Source: Antedon mediterranea | Lineage: Eukaryota > Echinodermata > Crinoidea > Comatulida > Antedonidae | Assembly (NCBI RefSeq): GCF_964355755.1 | Contig: NC_092680.1 | Location: forward strand, 15,539,001 to 15,603,000 | Direction: 5' to 3' | DNA: 64,000 bases | Shown here: in pieces, positions 25,727 to 36,317 of the stretch | Layout of the letters: the number at the start of each line of letters is the position of its first letter | Position numbering within the stretch: position 1 is the first letter of the stretch | Position numbers and translations under genes: made by a program | The notes under the pieces: generated by a model | What the model saw: only the letters and a program-made list of their open reading frames with translations | What the model was told of the DNA's origin: nothing | Database searches by the model: none

Positions 25727-26469
25727 TGACAGTCTAAGTTTATACAAATTCTCCGTCAGAAATCCACACCTTGTGATCTGCGCAGCTCGATCAAGAGGTA
25801 TTTGTCATTATTCGTGTGTTATTGGTATTTTGGCGACGTTTTCGTCCCATAAGTTATCTAAAAAGAAACTGAGAAAAGTTTTTTTCATCTTCTTCATTTG
25901 GCTCAAAACGGTTTTTTAAAATTAATTTTAAAGTCGTCATTTTAGAAACTTTATGCATTGAGAGCATAATTTGATTAATTCATTAGCAATTATGCAATTG
26001 ATTTTGAGTTAATAGGATTGACATCATGTCTTTCTTTCATATTGTATAAATACCTACAGTTCTGCTATATTTTTTATTTAATTCATACAGAAGACAATAT
26101 ATTTACAATATTATTTTTATTAATAAAACTAAGATATGGTAATTTATACAACTCTTTTCCTCTCCTTACCTTCTATACCCATACACAACAATTTATAATC
26201 GTTTTTCTCTCAATAATAATATATTCTTTATAAAAAGGTAAACTTGTTCTTACAATATAAGATTCTATTTTACCAAGTTGACCTCCTATTATTAGTTTTC
26301 TGATCCAAGAACTATATACTATACTGTAGTTAAAATGTGTTACATAGCGAAGTAGTTTTAACAAAGTTAATCTTAATCACTTCTGTAGAAAAAGAAAACC
26401 CGAAATAATGTTTTCAGTTATAAAATGACAAAATAAACAATTAAAATTCAACCAAAAACTCATTGGCTG

Positions 26470-26641
26470 GCAGCCAATTTCACTATTTTTTGCTTTAAAT
26501 TACAGTTATTTAAAGTAAATTGTTTTTTTTTTTTGTCTATTTTTTGTCAAAGTGAATAACTATTAGGCCTATGTGACATAAAAATGATATATTCAACAGC
26601 AAAAAAATATTTTTTTAGGGGGACAATACATCTTTAACTAC
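26470..26641. repeat. Interspersed repeat ending TTAAAGATGTATTGTCCCC (copy A)
   Basis: In reverse complement it starts TTAAAGATGTATTGTCCCC and runs through gctgttgaatatatcatttt, tgtcacatag and ttattcactttgac. Related copies are at 62.14-62.29, 58.02-58.11, 45.67-45.76 and 15.25-15.29 kb. Confidence 0.6.
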
Positions 26642-27044
26642 CGTATCTTATACACAAAAACATAGGATTTGTTTTTTCAAGTTGAACTGGGCCTAGGCCT
26701 ATAGACTACAATTTTCTGATTAAGTAAAATATAATGATAATATCCTGCAGTTGAATGGTCTTCTGGGTCTGGTCATTACGATGAGGATTATTTGTAATCT
26801 AAAAAAAAAAATGTATACTATTATATATAAAACAAAATTGATTAAATAATGTAAGTTAATGTATATTAGTCTATTTCTATCTAATGCTTTTTGAGAAATT
26901 GATTTCTGAATTTTTCTCTATGCCGTTAGTGAATGGCATAAGCTTCGGAATCTGGACAAAACGGATCTGTTGGCCAGGCGGACGACAATTACATAGAGGT
27001 AATAATGACAGCAGAAACAATACACTAAAAGAATGCTAACCTGA

Positions 27045-27221
27045 TCAGTCACGTCTCCATGGGCGTTCCCTACTATCACCATCATCATCACCCTTGTCGT
27101 CTTTGTCGTCGCCATCTCTATCACTGTCGCCATCTCCTTGACCAGGACGTTTAAGTGTCCATTCGATATAAATACCATCTTTACCATCATCGCCATGTTT
27201 ATCCATCTCATGGCTATCCTC
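27045..27221 (-). CDS. Membrane-protein gene exon 3 (Asp/Gly-rich tail)
   Basis: Acceptor ctcatacag; 58 codons then TGA at 27045-27047. IYIEWTLKRPG is the only non-repetitive block. The rest is an Asp/Gly run, so repeat drift may have shaped it. Confidence 0.6.
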   Translation of the reverse strand, partial: EDSHEMDKHGDDGKDGIYIEWTLKRPGQGDGDSDRDGDDKDDKGDDDGDSRERPWRRD

Positions 27222-28820
27222 CTGTATGAGAACATTTAATTATTATTATTAAAGACGCATACAGGAACATCAAATAATGGTATTATGATTTTTTTTCAGA
27301 TTACAAAAAAACGTTGTGAAATTATTTAAAAAAAACATATACCGTATTCGAATAATCCCCCCCCCCCCCCACCCTTTCCATAACTTGAATAAACTCCCCT
27401 CCTCCTAGAACATAAATTATTTCATAAAAAACGCCCCGTCACACATCCATATATACACAATTTTGTATTATACTACAGGTTCAATTGTTAATAGAATTCA
27501 TTGACTGCCATGATCAACAATAAATTTACCAAGCATTTTGATACAATTTTATATTCATTATATTAATTAAATATAATTATATATTAATTGTGTTGTACTT
27601 ATTATATTATACAAGTTACCACATTACATCCAAACGCCCCGGGACGTTTATTCGTATAAATAAAGTAAAAATGTGATCGCTTGCCGTCAAATAATTATAT
27701 ATTTCAAAACATATAGGCCTAGTAATACACCCTTTACTCACCTCGTCATGATCTTCGTTAGCGTATCTACATCTAATGGCAAACATACCCATGAGGACAA
27801 GAAGCAATATCACAGCTATAGCAAGAAAGCCGAGAATCTTGAAACCTTTTGTTTTTTTCACTTTAGTTGGAGGGCCGGTTGTTATCTGCAATAATTCAAT
27901 GTGTATAATAATAAATAATAATGTTTATAATCTATATATAAATTTACGTAAGGGCAAAATTCGAAGCAAGCGTACCGTACCATCTAGTAACAAAATGACC
28001 ACAAATAGGCATACTACCTGATTGCCCCTCTATAGCGGTTTTTAATATAATCATTATAATATTTTAGTTATAGGCTAAACGTATCAATATCAATAACAGC
28101 ATCACACACTGCACCGTGTTAAACAAAATGCGTCATAAATTCCTCGTTTATGCTTTGTCATTTTGCATTGTATAGGCCTACACCTTTTATTCCTATCGCC
28201 ATTGTAGTGTAATCGTGGCATTGTGGTATAAAACGAATCACTGAACCAGTTATAGTGACTAAGGGGCGCGCTGAGGGTCTAAATCCTAAATCCTTCCGAC
28301 GAACATTATGACATTATGCCTATGCCTACATGGTATGACAGAATGTATTACAGAAGAAATGTCATGTCATGCTATCAACAAGCGCTGTTTATATTGGTCA
28401 TCTATTTAGAAAAGAATAACACTTTACATCATCAAATGATCATTTATGTAAAATTAACACTGGGTCATAACTGACAGAATCCGTTAGATGCCATTCTATT
28501 ATCCAATTCTCAGTGCTGTACATCTCCAAATACAACACTATTGGACAAGTATCATGCATGTAATGCTGTATTACCGAATATTTCTATGATACTGGACAAA
28601 TATAGAGATAGGCTATAGGCCTACTGTACGTATAGAGAATCGGGTGCATTCTATCCGGAAATACCCGTGATATCAAGACCTGATTTTGATATTGATATAT
28701 TCCTTGAAAATATACAATACATACCACAACAACAGATTCTTCTTTATTGAGATCCTCCTTGGCTTTGGTAACGGAGTCCTTACCGTGATCCTCGCTTGTT
28801 TTAGTTGTAGGTTTCACCAT
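27045..28820 (-). CDS. Small single-pass membrane protein with acidic tail, three exons, family not recognised
   Basis: Exons 28725-28820, 27742-27885 and 27045-27221 join in phase 0 at both junctions (donors gtatgt and gtgagt; acceptors ttgcag and atacag), giving 138 residues. Residues 1-48 are polar and Lys/Thr-rich, ending in KVKKTKGFK. Residues 49-69 form one strong membrane helix (ILGFLAIAVILLLVLMG and further residues). Residues 70-138 are highly acidic, rich in Asp and Gly, with blocks such as GDGDSDRDGDDKDDKGDDDG. The basic flank before the helix predicts a cytosolic N-terminus and an outside acidic tail, which could bind divalent cations. I do not recognise the family and assign no function. 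Clean splice sites, a shared frame and the membrane helix support a real gene. The low-complexity tail is the weakest part. Confidence 0.65.
27340..27662. repeat. Repeat with poly-C run in intron 2 of the membrane-protein gene
   Basis: Begins taccgtattcgaataatccc followed by a C run, continues taaactcccctcc and aaaacgccccgtcac, and ends aaacgccccgggacgtttat. The ends are roughly inverted, so it may be a foldback element. Confidence 0.45.
27742..27885 (-). CDS. Membrane-protein gene exon 2 (transmembrane helix)
   Basis: A 48-codon exon between ttgcag and gtgagt. It encodes ITTGPPTKVKKTKGFK, the membrane helix and RCRYANEDHDE. Confidence 0.7.
28725..28820 (-). CDS. Membrane-protein gene exon 1
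   Basis: ATG at 28820; 32 codons rich in Lys, Glu and Thr, ending EESVVV before donor gtatgt. Confidence 0.6.
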
Positions 28821-30337
28821 TTTCAGTTACGTTTGGTATTCTGGTTTTTATAATTATGTTTAGTTAGTGCGCTTTCATTTCGTTGTGGAGCTATAGTCGA
28901 ATTTTCTGAGTAATCATCATAACTAATTATAATAACAAAGTAATTACTGAACCATTGGATATTTTAAAATACAGTGATCTCTCTGACGTGAGCTTATTGA
29001 TTTGAATTGTTGTATTTTACGGTGGTACTATCTTAATGAATAAATTATTATACCAAGGCAATCTAACAACAGCACACTGAGTTCGCCTCCTTTTCAACTC
29101 GTAACAGTGCTTTAACCTTATGTCTGGCTGCGACAAATACCAACAGTACTATAGTACATTCTCAACGGTGTATGTGAGGTGAGGTGTAGAACTGACCGGG
29201 TCGCAGCCACATAAACCATTTGATCTCCGAGGCTCAGCATCATGTTGTTAGATTGTCTTGATTATAGTATTACCATTCATAATAGAAGGAAACAATATGA
29301 TTCGGTAGGCCCTATAACTTTTTTATTGGCAGCACCTGCGTGTGTTTCCATCAGAATGATATATTAAATTATATTTAGGCCTAAACTAAATTGTTAATGT
29401 TAATTTATGTTAAATTAATGATAATTTGAATTTCTACCTTAAGTTGCTTTTGGTTCAAAAAATGATTTCTTGGCGAATGTAATTAGCGTGTAACTAAAAT
29501 GTCTAGAGCTTTAGAATTATCTATCATAAAAGACAAACTCAAGTGGTAACGGGACGATTCGGCCCTGAGACGATTCGGCCCAGGGACGATTCGGCCCGGG
29601 ACTATTTGGCCCGGGACGATTCGGCCCTGGGATGATTCGGCCCTGAGACGATTCGGCCCACTCAAATTTATTGACTTTGACAAGAATTTTAATTAATGTT
29701 GAAATAATGCCCTATCTTTGTAGACGTTTTCATAAGACTCCTTTTCACCGCAGTAGACTCACGCCGCCGTCCGAAATCTAATCCGAGTAAAGCAAGTAAA
29801 ACATGCCTCATGATACGGAGAGAGTTAATTTAAACCTTTCATAATATAAGATCTGAATAATCAAATAAACTGAATCACTTACAATACACAAACATGGTTT
29901 GGTGAAAATGATATCAATAATTTTTTTTTCTGTTTTTGCAAGACCCATTTATAAAACACAACTAAATCATACATACAAGCATAAATAGAATAAAGCTAAA
30001 GTAGAAACGTTATTATTTCCTGCTATATAATTTATTGTTATCCATCGGGATAAATCGATAGAGTATTAAATATTATCACCCTTTGTTTCTTTTAATATTC
30101 TGTTCTGTTAGGCCTATACCAGTACAATATAGTTCTTTCCACAACTTTGGTCCATAAAATGTATAAATCTCGTCTGTTACAAGGTCCTATATTGTCACAA
30201 TAAGCCTAACTATAAACATAATAAAGCGCAATGGTGATGCATTTGATCTTACATTTTCCATAAATCCTATGTCATTTAATTTGTGAATATTTTATCAGTT
30301 TTAAAATAGACAGAACAAGGGAGCTTTTACCCGTTGA
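28821..30337. other. Intergenic between the membrane-protein and methyltransferase genes
   Basis: Holds the GACGATTCGGCCC tandem block; otherwise AT-rich with nothing recognised. Confidence 0.45.
29551..29660. repeat. Tandem GACGATTCGGCCC repeat, seven copies
   Basis: Seven copies of about 15-18 bp with core GGGACGATTCGGCCC. The copies differ mainly in the linking CTGAGA/CAGG/GGG bases. The block is far more GC-rich than its surroundings. Confidence 0.85.
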
Positions 30338-30452
30338 TATGTTAGTTCTGAAAAGAACTGTTGAGTTACTCGACGTTTCTCACTCCTGAAGAAGATCAAA
30401 GCATATTGATCGAAATGTCGAGAAACTCAAGAGTTCTTTTCAGAACTAACAT
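30338..30452. repeat. 41-bp-arm inverted repeat around a hammerhead-like core
   Basis: Arms starting atgttagttctgaaaagaac pair with three mismatches in about 41 bp. The loop holds CTGAAGA, a 6-bp stem and GAAA. It could be two inverted ends of a Penelope-like retroelement. Confidence 0.6.
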
Positions 30453-30928
30453 ACGTGGTGTACCGCAAACTTATATCAACATTTGATTTCGCCATGCAAA
30501 CCTTCATACCTTTTACCTCATATAGTATTATAAATAGTGGTCGTGCACATTTAAAAGTGGTCTTAACGTGTATGTTTCTATTTATTTTTGAAAACATCGA
30601 TTTTGACAATGAATGACATTAAGAGGTCATTTTAAAATCTAACCTTGTCAAATAAATATACAGAAAAACATACATATTTAATTTTTCATTATTATTATTA
30701 TTAGATTTATCATTAATGAAAAATAATTAAAATGAAAAAAAAAACCTCTAAATTAGATAGGCCTAATTTGTTGCTTCCCGTAATAGGCAATGAAACCTAG
30801 CTAAGTATATGTAAATTCCAGATGCTGGAAAATTGAAATAGATTCCATTTTAAAATAAGTATCCACTAAAATATACAATCTAAATGCTTATTATAAAAAA
30901 ATTAATCACTTGATGTAATACATAACGG

Positions 30929-30973
30929 CAACAATTTAGAAAAACAGTATCATACTGTTTTTCTAAATTGTTG
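30929..30973. repeat. Perfect 21-bp hairpin with 3-nt loop
   Basis: Arm caacaatttagaaaaacagt plus a is followed by tca and the exact reverse complement of the arm. No terminator or gene is adjacent. Confidence 0.85.
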
Positions 30974-31061
30974 ATGATAAAACTATTCAATTCATTTGTT
31001 AAAATGGAAATTACAATGTTCCACATTCTAAATATAAGTGGGAATCTAAACTATAGCACAA

Positions 31062-31067
31062 TTTATT
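31062..31067 (-). terminator. Candidate polyadenylation signal of the methyltransferase gene
   Basis: AATAAA on the minus strand about 40 bp after the TGA. In AT-rich DNA such a hexamer can occur by chance; its position is what supports it. Confidence 0.4.
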
Positions 31068-31107
31068 ATATGCTGCATATGACAAATAATGCCCAGCAAT
31101 TTTAACT

Positions 31108-31292
31108 TCACCCGGATTGGGTTTTTTTGGTCTTTGTAGCTCGGAGTACAATTATATCGAGGGTATAATATTTATTCCCTCGTTGGTTGACAGGAAAATG
31201 CTGGTAGCACCACTCGGTGGCATCGTGCACAATCTCAGACCGATATTGCTCTGGTACATAATTCACATGACCAACAAGTGTACAGACATAGC
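31108..31292 (-). CDS. Methyltransferase exon 4 (C-terminal cap)
   Basis: Acceptor ttcgttcag. The exon continues exon 3 in frame through a split Ser codon. It encodes YVCTLVGHVNYVPEQYRSEI, then the DATEWC block and YYTLDIIVLRATK before the TGA. The pattern of a proline-led helix followed by a final hydrophobic strand is the normal C-terminus of JHAMT-like enzymes. Confidence 0.85.
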
Positions 31293-33306
31293 CTGAACGA
31301 AATTTTAAAGTAAAATCATTAATGATATAAGAAAAATGGAAAATGTATTTAAAGAACAGCGTTTTAATTCAAAGATTTTATCTATTTGAAAAAAAAAACT
31401 TCTATCAACGCCAAAGTTTACAACTAAATTGTGTACAGTATTATTTTTAAATGTAAAACAATATGTATTTATATAAATTAAAAATGTAGGTGGATCTCAA
31501 TGTAGAAACATGTACAAAATGAAATAAGCAAAAAGCTAAATAAAAACGTAAAACAGCCAGAAATGTAACAGTTCTTCTGGGCCAGACTAACCAATCATTA
31601 TACCAGGGACACTGAATTGAAATTTATATTTATACTGGGTAACCTCTTCAGTCAAAGACTGGTCTCCCAGAGGGCCCAGTTGGTGATCAGTGGCTGTGAT
31701 GTACTAATACACCGGGGTAACCCCCTACTCGTCTCGAAAGATGTACTAGGTTCTTTAAAGCGCACACGAGCTAGATGTGTACACTGGACCTACAGTTTAT
31801 AGTCCTTATCCGAGAAGACTCGTTCTACCACCAGAACCATGGAGTGAGTGAGCCTCGAACCCCTGCCGATGTTATGGCACTTTATACTTAATGAATTTGT
31901 GTAATTGTGTAGGTTAGTATGTATTATTTTATTTGATTTACTTTTTAACTGCTCTTTGCTAAAGATCTCAAGTTCATCACATGGTGTGTTCAAGTCTCCA
32001 TGGACCTCTTCAAACCCAACGGATTTCAACAGCTCAGTGTTTTCTTCTAGTGTCAACTGGTTATGTATTTTGTGTTCGTAGCCCTTGATATTAAAAGTAA
32101 AATTAAGCCGTTAATTATTAGATGTGAAATTGGTTGCATAGGCGTCTAAAAGCTGAAATATAATTAGATTTTTATTGTATTCACTATCTTGAATATATTT
32201 ATTGAAATGTTAGCAGACGTCTAATTTTGAAAACGTTTTGACACAAACACAAAAAACATGTTTCACCACCAGATTTATAATTGACACGAGATTAGATTAT
32301 CTAACATGTGGGAGTAACACTGTAGTAGGCCTATTCTAAGAGTGTTAGACTTACTTTTAGGTGTTGCTTCCATTTTTCATGATTCTCTAAAAAATATGGA
32401 AGTTCTGTTTTGCCGGAACCTAAAAGCTGGTGGCGTGGACCAGCAAACAAAAGAAAACACGTTCCATTTTCGCTTAGACATTCATACATACTCTGGAATG
32501 CTTTTCTTTTTTCTTCCACCCAATGCAGTACAAGTACAGACAAAATCTTATTGAATGCACCTCTCCAGTTTGGAAATATTTGCAGGCAGTTGGTGATGTC
32601 TGCAATTTCGTATGACAAGTTTGTACGTAATGGTTGGTACTTCTGCCTTGCAACATGAATCATATCTCTTGATTTGTCAAAACCTAAAGAAATGTTTCTC
32701 AATTCATTTTTAACCGAATTTTGACATTGTCATTCTTGTCTTATTCTGGAATGATTTTAATTACATCGTTTTGTGTCCAGTCCTAAAATCCTTAACCCTT
32801 GTTACTAGACTTTATAATTTAAATAATTTGCAAAGTCAAAATGTTTTTTAAAATGTTACCAACTTTTTTTGTCTTTGGAGTTAACCACCTTTATTCATTC
32901 AATGTTTCATTAACAATAATTAAATACTATCTATACATTTTTTCGTTATTTTCTGATCTTTTTTATCCTCTTTATTATCTATATTTTAATATTTTGGCCT
33001 ATACATATACTTTAGATTATTACTATCTGTCCAATATTGTCCTAATTTATACATTGTTCTTTCTATTACACTATCTTAAAAATATAGGTGGTCATTTGAT
33101 AGTCAATCATTCGTAGAATTTAACCACTCACCTGTTGCTGAGTTTGCGCTGCCTGCCATATCATACACAATATCACCGCTTCCGCAACCAACATCAAGTA
33201 TGTTGTCATAGTCATTGACTGACAAATAGGGTTCCAAATAAAGTTTAAACGCAACCTGTTGCCTTGCTATAGTTTTCGAATACAGAGTAGCTTCGTCTAC
33301 GTTCAT
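31108..33306 (-). CDS. JHAMT-like class I SAM-dependent methyltransferase, four exons
   Basis: On the minus strand, exons 33132-33306, 32355-32683, 31942-32083 and 31108-31292 join in phase to give a 276-residue protein, the usual length for this family. Residues 36-45 are SAM-binding motif I (ILDVGCGSGD), and D61 in GFDKS is the acidic ribose-binding residue after strand 2. The LHWV segment and the C-terminal pattern NYVPEQYRSEIVHDATEW are typical of juvenile-hormone-acid-methyltransferase-like proteins. Outside insects these proteins occur as families of unknown substrate, so a juvenile hormone role should not be assumed. No signal peptide or membrane segment is seen, so it is probably cytosolic. 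Exon 3 is open past its donor only because an intronic SINE reads in frame. Exon 4 restores the conserved C-terminus. A candidate polyadenylation signal lies about 40 bp after the stop. Confidence 0.88.
31488..31602. mobile_element. Diverged copy of the 9.88-kb repeat family
   Basis: Shares gtggatctcaatgtagaaac, caaaaagctaaataaaaacg and cagccagaaa with the 9.88-kb copy in the same orientation as the plus-strand text there. The CTGATGA core is lost. It lies in intron 3 of the methyltransferase gene, next to the SINE. Confidence 0.5.
31640..31886 (-). mobile_element. 5'-truncated second copy of the same tRNA-derived SINE
   Basis: The minus strand shares the B-box region (ggttcgaggc), gtcttctcggataaggacta, ccagtgtacac and gtagggggttaccccggtg with the copy at 50.83 kb. 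The A box is missing. It lies in intron 3 of the methyltransferase gene in the same orientation and reads in frame from exon 3, which makes a false longer ORF. Confidence 0.8.
31942..32083 (-). CDS. Methyltransferase exon 3
   Basis: Acceptor aatatcaag. The exon encodes ENTELLKSVGFEEVHGDL and LEIFSKEQLK, matching the family's late beta strand and the helix before the C-terminal cap. I chose donor gtaaat at 31941. It gives the phase needed for exon 4 and stops before the downstream SINE. Confidence 0.8.
32355..32683 (-). CDS. Methyltransferase exon 2 (Rossmann core)
   Basis: A 329-bp exon between acceptor tttctttag and donor gtaagt. It encodes GFDKSRDMIHVA, then IADITNC (motif II region), the VLHWVEE block and the NGTCFLLFAG strand. 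It ends in phase 0. Confidence 0.9.
33132..33306 (-). CDS. Methyltransferase exon 1 (SAM motif I)
   Basis: ATG at 33306. The exon encodes an N-terminal helix with YSKTIARQQ, then motif I (ILDVGCGSGD), which binds the SAM methionine part. It ends at donor gtgagt, phase 1. Confidence 0.88.
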
Positions 33307-34303
33307 TTTGGAATTTAGCTCAACGCACGATAGTAGACTACGATAGAACTACGGCAGTATACTTCTTTGAAAGCGTGAGATCTTTTTATATGATTCACAA
33401 TATCATATAAAATAATATGATGGTAGACCATACTATTATACGGTACATTAAATGGTATATGTAATTAACCTTTGCTATGAATAAGATATTATGAGAATGT
33501 TTATGGCATTTCGAAATAAAAAAGAAAAGAATGATGAATGGATGAATAAATGATATCGGTTAGTAGGTAATCTTTAAATATATCAACTGCAGTTGATTCT
33601 ATAGTTTAAATTAGACATTTAAAAATAAGAATATCTTGTCACTCTGAAAAGGTCTACGAAAATGCTAGCAGCATGCGCCCTTTTCAGTAGAACAGAGGGA
33701 GGAACGTGTGTCCTTCTTAATGTGACCAATAACTAGGTGTTAGCACTGCACACACAATTTCGCTAGAATTTGGAAGTTAACATGGTAATGTAGCTACAAA
33801 GGTAATTATAAATAACTTCTTCCATATTATGACACAATTATGCCATCATACTCTATTACTTTAATTTTATCTGAACTATTTATAGGCCTACTATAATTAT
33901 TAAAAAGGCTCTACATTAATTAATTTGTTTTAGTGAAGAAATACAATAACCATGCTGTTGCTCTGGACACAATACCAGAATCCATATTAAATGGACGCAT
34001 CTAGGATTTTAAAAAAATGAGGTGGTTTCCCGTTGCTTTCCTCACCTATTTTAGGAAGCTGTCAATCAAGTTATATTCCCCCTACTAAATTACTCATTAA
34101 TATTTAGCTTTCTTTCTAATATAATTTGATAGACTTCGATCGCACCATAGTACTATAAAGCATGTGTATTCACCATATGTTTAAAAATTATGATGGTAGT
34201 TTAAGTATAAAGTGTAACTAAAGCCTTTAATTGTCTATAGCTTCAATTTCCATTTCCAATTTATGTCCACAAAATACATCATCAGCAACATTGTGTGCAA
34301 CTA
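33307..34303. other. Upstream region of the methyltransferase gene
   Basis: Contains a segment (33641-33735) with a partial duplicate at 36885-36975. No TATA box or initiator can be assigned with confidence. Confidence 0.4.
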
Positions 34304-34722
34304 TTATATAATTAATGAATGTTTATGAGTGTAATGGTACAAATAATGGCATGGTGTGAATGATGCAACAAACGACTAAACTCTGGGCCTAGCAAGGCTA
34401 AACGCCTAGGCCTAATACTAACAGGCCTAGGCCTACTATCTAGGCAACTTGAACTAATCTAAGCTAATTATGTTTTTTCCAACGATTCCGCGTCTTGTAG
34501 ACGCTCCCATTAATTAATCAAAATCTTACAAACGATCTAAAGCTAATTTAAATGCCCTTTTTATCTAAAGGGCAATTTCCAAACGCGTAAAGATTTGTTT
34601 TTCGTACACGAAAAAAGTACTATTAAACGATCGTTTAATAGCGCGTACTATTGCACAATATATGACCCATAATCGTCCAATCAAATGACAGGAATTTATT
34701 TAGGTGTTATATAATATTAAAT
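34304..34722 (-). mobile_element. Family copy 2 of the 39.05-kb element
   Basis: In reverse complement it shows ttcctgtcatttgattggac, gcaatagtacgcgctatt and, at the other end, gccattatttgtaccattac. The centre differs and holds TAGGCCTA words. Confidence 0.65.
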
Positions 34723-35289
34723 AAAAAAAAGGCAAACACAAACAGTTTGTCCTCTTTGCACGCCGCGGTAAAATCTATGATTGGTGTGAATTTTGCACTC
34801 AATATCAATCTTGCAACGGAGATGGTCATGGTCATAAAACGTTTGTAAACCAAATATTTATTAAATTATAACTTATTAAACATTTACAAAATTACCTCTG
34901 GATCAAAAGCGGGATAAAAGGCTATGAATGTGGAATTTCCAGAGGGCGTCATTAAGACTATTAAAGCAGAAACCGAGAAAAAGGCAGCATTGTAACAGTT
35001 CAGAGAGGTGATGATAGAGTAGGCACAACTTTTAAGTAAAAGCAAAGCCACGTGGTCGTGGATTAGCCTACTTCAGTTCACTTCCATTTGTAATAATAAA
35101 CATTTATAGGATGATTTATAGGCTATATATCTATTTTTGTTATATCTTTCTAAAAGGCTCTACGTTTATTCGTTTTCTTTCATTCTTAGCGTGCAAGATG
35201 TTCACTGTCTCCAGCCCATGGCCGGTGACTTTGATCTTGGTTGAGATTGACCTTTCGCGGTTCGTCATGGCCTTTTTTTTAATTCAGAA

Positions 35290-35592
35290 CTGATTCCTAT
35301 GCCAAAACTGGAGGATGTTACTGCCTAGGTTCATCGACGGGGCAAGTTCCTCTTCACTGCCGTCTAATCCCATCGATGATAACGGAACTGACATTTCCTC
35401 CGAACTGAATGTACCCTGGTGTTTTGCAAGTGTCATTCATGTTGCATTCGAAGAAGATATTAAAGAGTTTATGCGAAAAGAGACAGCCTTGGGATAAACT
35501 GTGTATGTATAAAACAGCTGACATTCAACTGAACCAGTACTGTATTGCTGACCAGCTGCTTGATGTTGTATTTGTTGATTGTTGCCCATAGT
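35290..35592 (+). pseudogene. Possible decayed coding fragment
   Basis: Two overlapping frames (35315-35497 and 35409-35591) show protein-like composition, for example DISSELNVPWCFASV and EEDIKEFMRKETALG. They would need a frame change near 35490 to continue into CMYKTADIQLNQYCIADQLL. No family is recognised; transposase or gene debris are both possible. Confidence 0.25.
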
Positions 35593-36134
35593 GCCTCATG
35601 ACAAACTGAAGGTTCTTTCATTTACTACAAAAGACCAATCAAAACAAAGAAGGAGCTGTTTTGGCTTATTTATAGTGTCAACGCATTAATTCCTTTAACA
35701 AAGATGTTATGAGTCATAATCTTTTGATATACCTAAATACTTTATACATAAATGGTATGATACCGGTATAGTAATAAGGTTTCAATGATATGCAAGTTTT
35801 TTTTCTTCTAATAAATCAGGTTTAGGAACTATACATCTTTCTCAACCTTTTCCATTTGAGAAAAAAGACAGCAATTTTCCCATTTTTGGTATGTTGTTCA
35901 GATGGGTCTTAGAAAGTACCTACAGCAAAAATAGATTCTTTTGTAGCATTTGTATGCTAAGTTTTAACTCGGGGTACCCGAGTCTAGGACTCTCTCATCT
36001 TCTCTTCCATCTGGACAGTATTGAGCCACTATTGAGCCAACTTTCAAGTCCTACTAGTTCTTTACGCGTCGTCGGACGGCTCTGGCATTGCATGCGTAGT
36101 ATACTAGGGTAATAGGTAAACAAAGCTATAGAGA

Positions 36135-36317
36135 GAAAATGTTCGTACTTCAACCGGATGCAGAATTACGACGTCATAAACATGGTACCAATCGAAAAAA
36201 GTTGATTTACAAAGTACTACTCCATCCTTATTCGTTGTAGTATTGAGCTAGGATTCGGCATGGGTATACTACAGGGACATGTCCTCTTTCAAACCGGATG
36301 CAGCAATATGACGTCTC
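36135..36317. repeat. Direct pair of CCGGATGCAG...GACGTC motifs
   Basis: ttcaaccggatgcagaatta followed by cgacgtca, and about 140 bp later ttcaaaccggatgcagcaat followed by atgacgtc. It could be two ends of a short element or duplicated regulatory sites. Confidence 0.4.

Larger units (their letters stand above)
24216..27044. other. 5' flank of the GAS1-like gene and intergenic DNA
   Basis: No recognisable promoter element. The 129-codon frame at 25530 contains a 31-bp duplication and no domain. Confidence 0.45.

Noticed and set aside
25530-25919. 129-codon plus-strand frame
   Set aside because: It starts without ATG at the annotated position, is lengthened by a 31-bp duplication and has no recognisable domain.
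31790-32056. Methyltransferase exon 3 extended to a stop at 31790
   Set aside because: The last ~30 codons lie in a SINE, and the conserved C-terminus is found in a separate downstream exon in the right phase.
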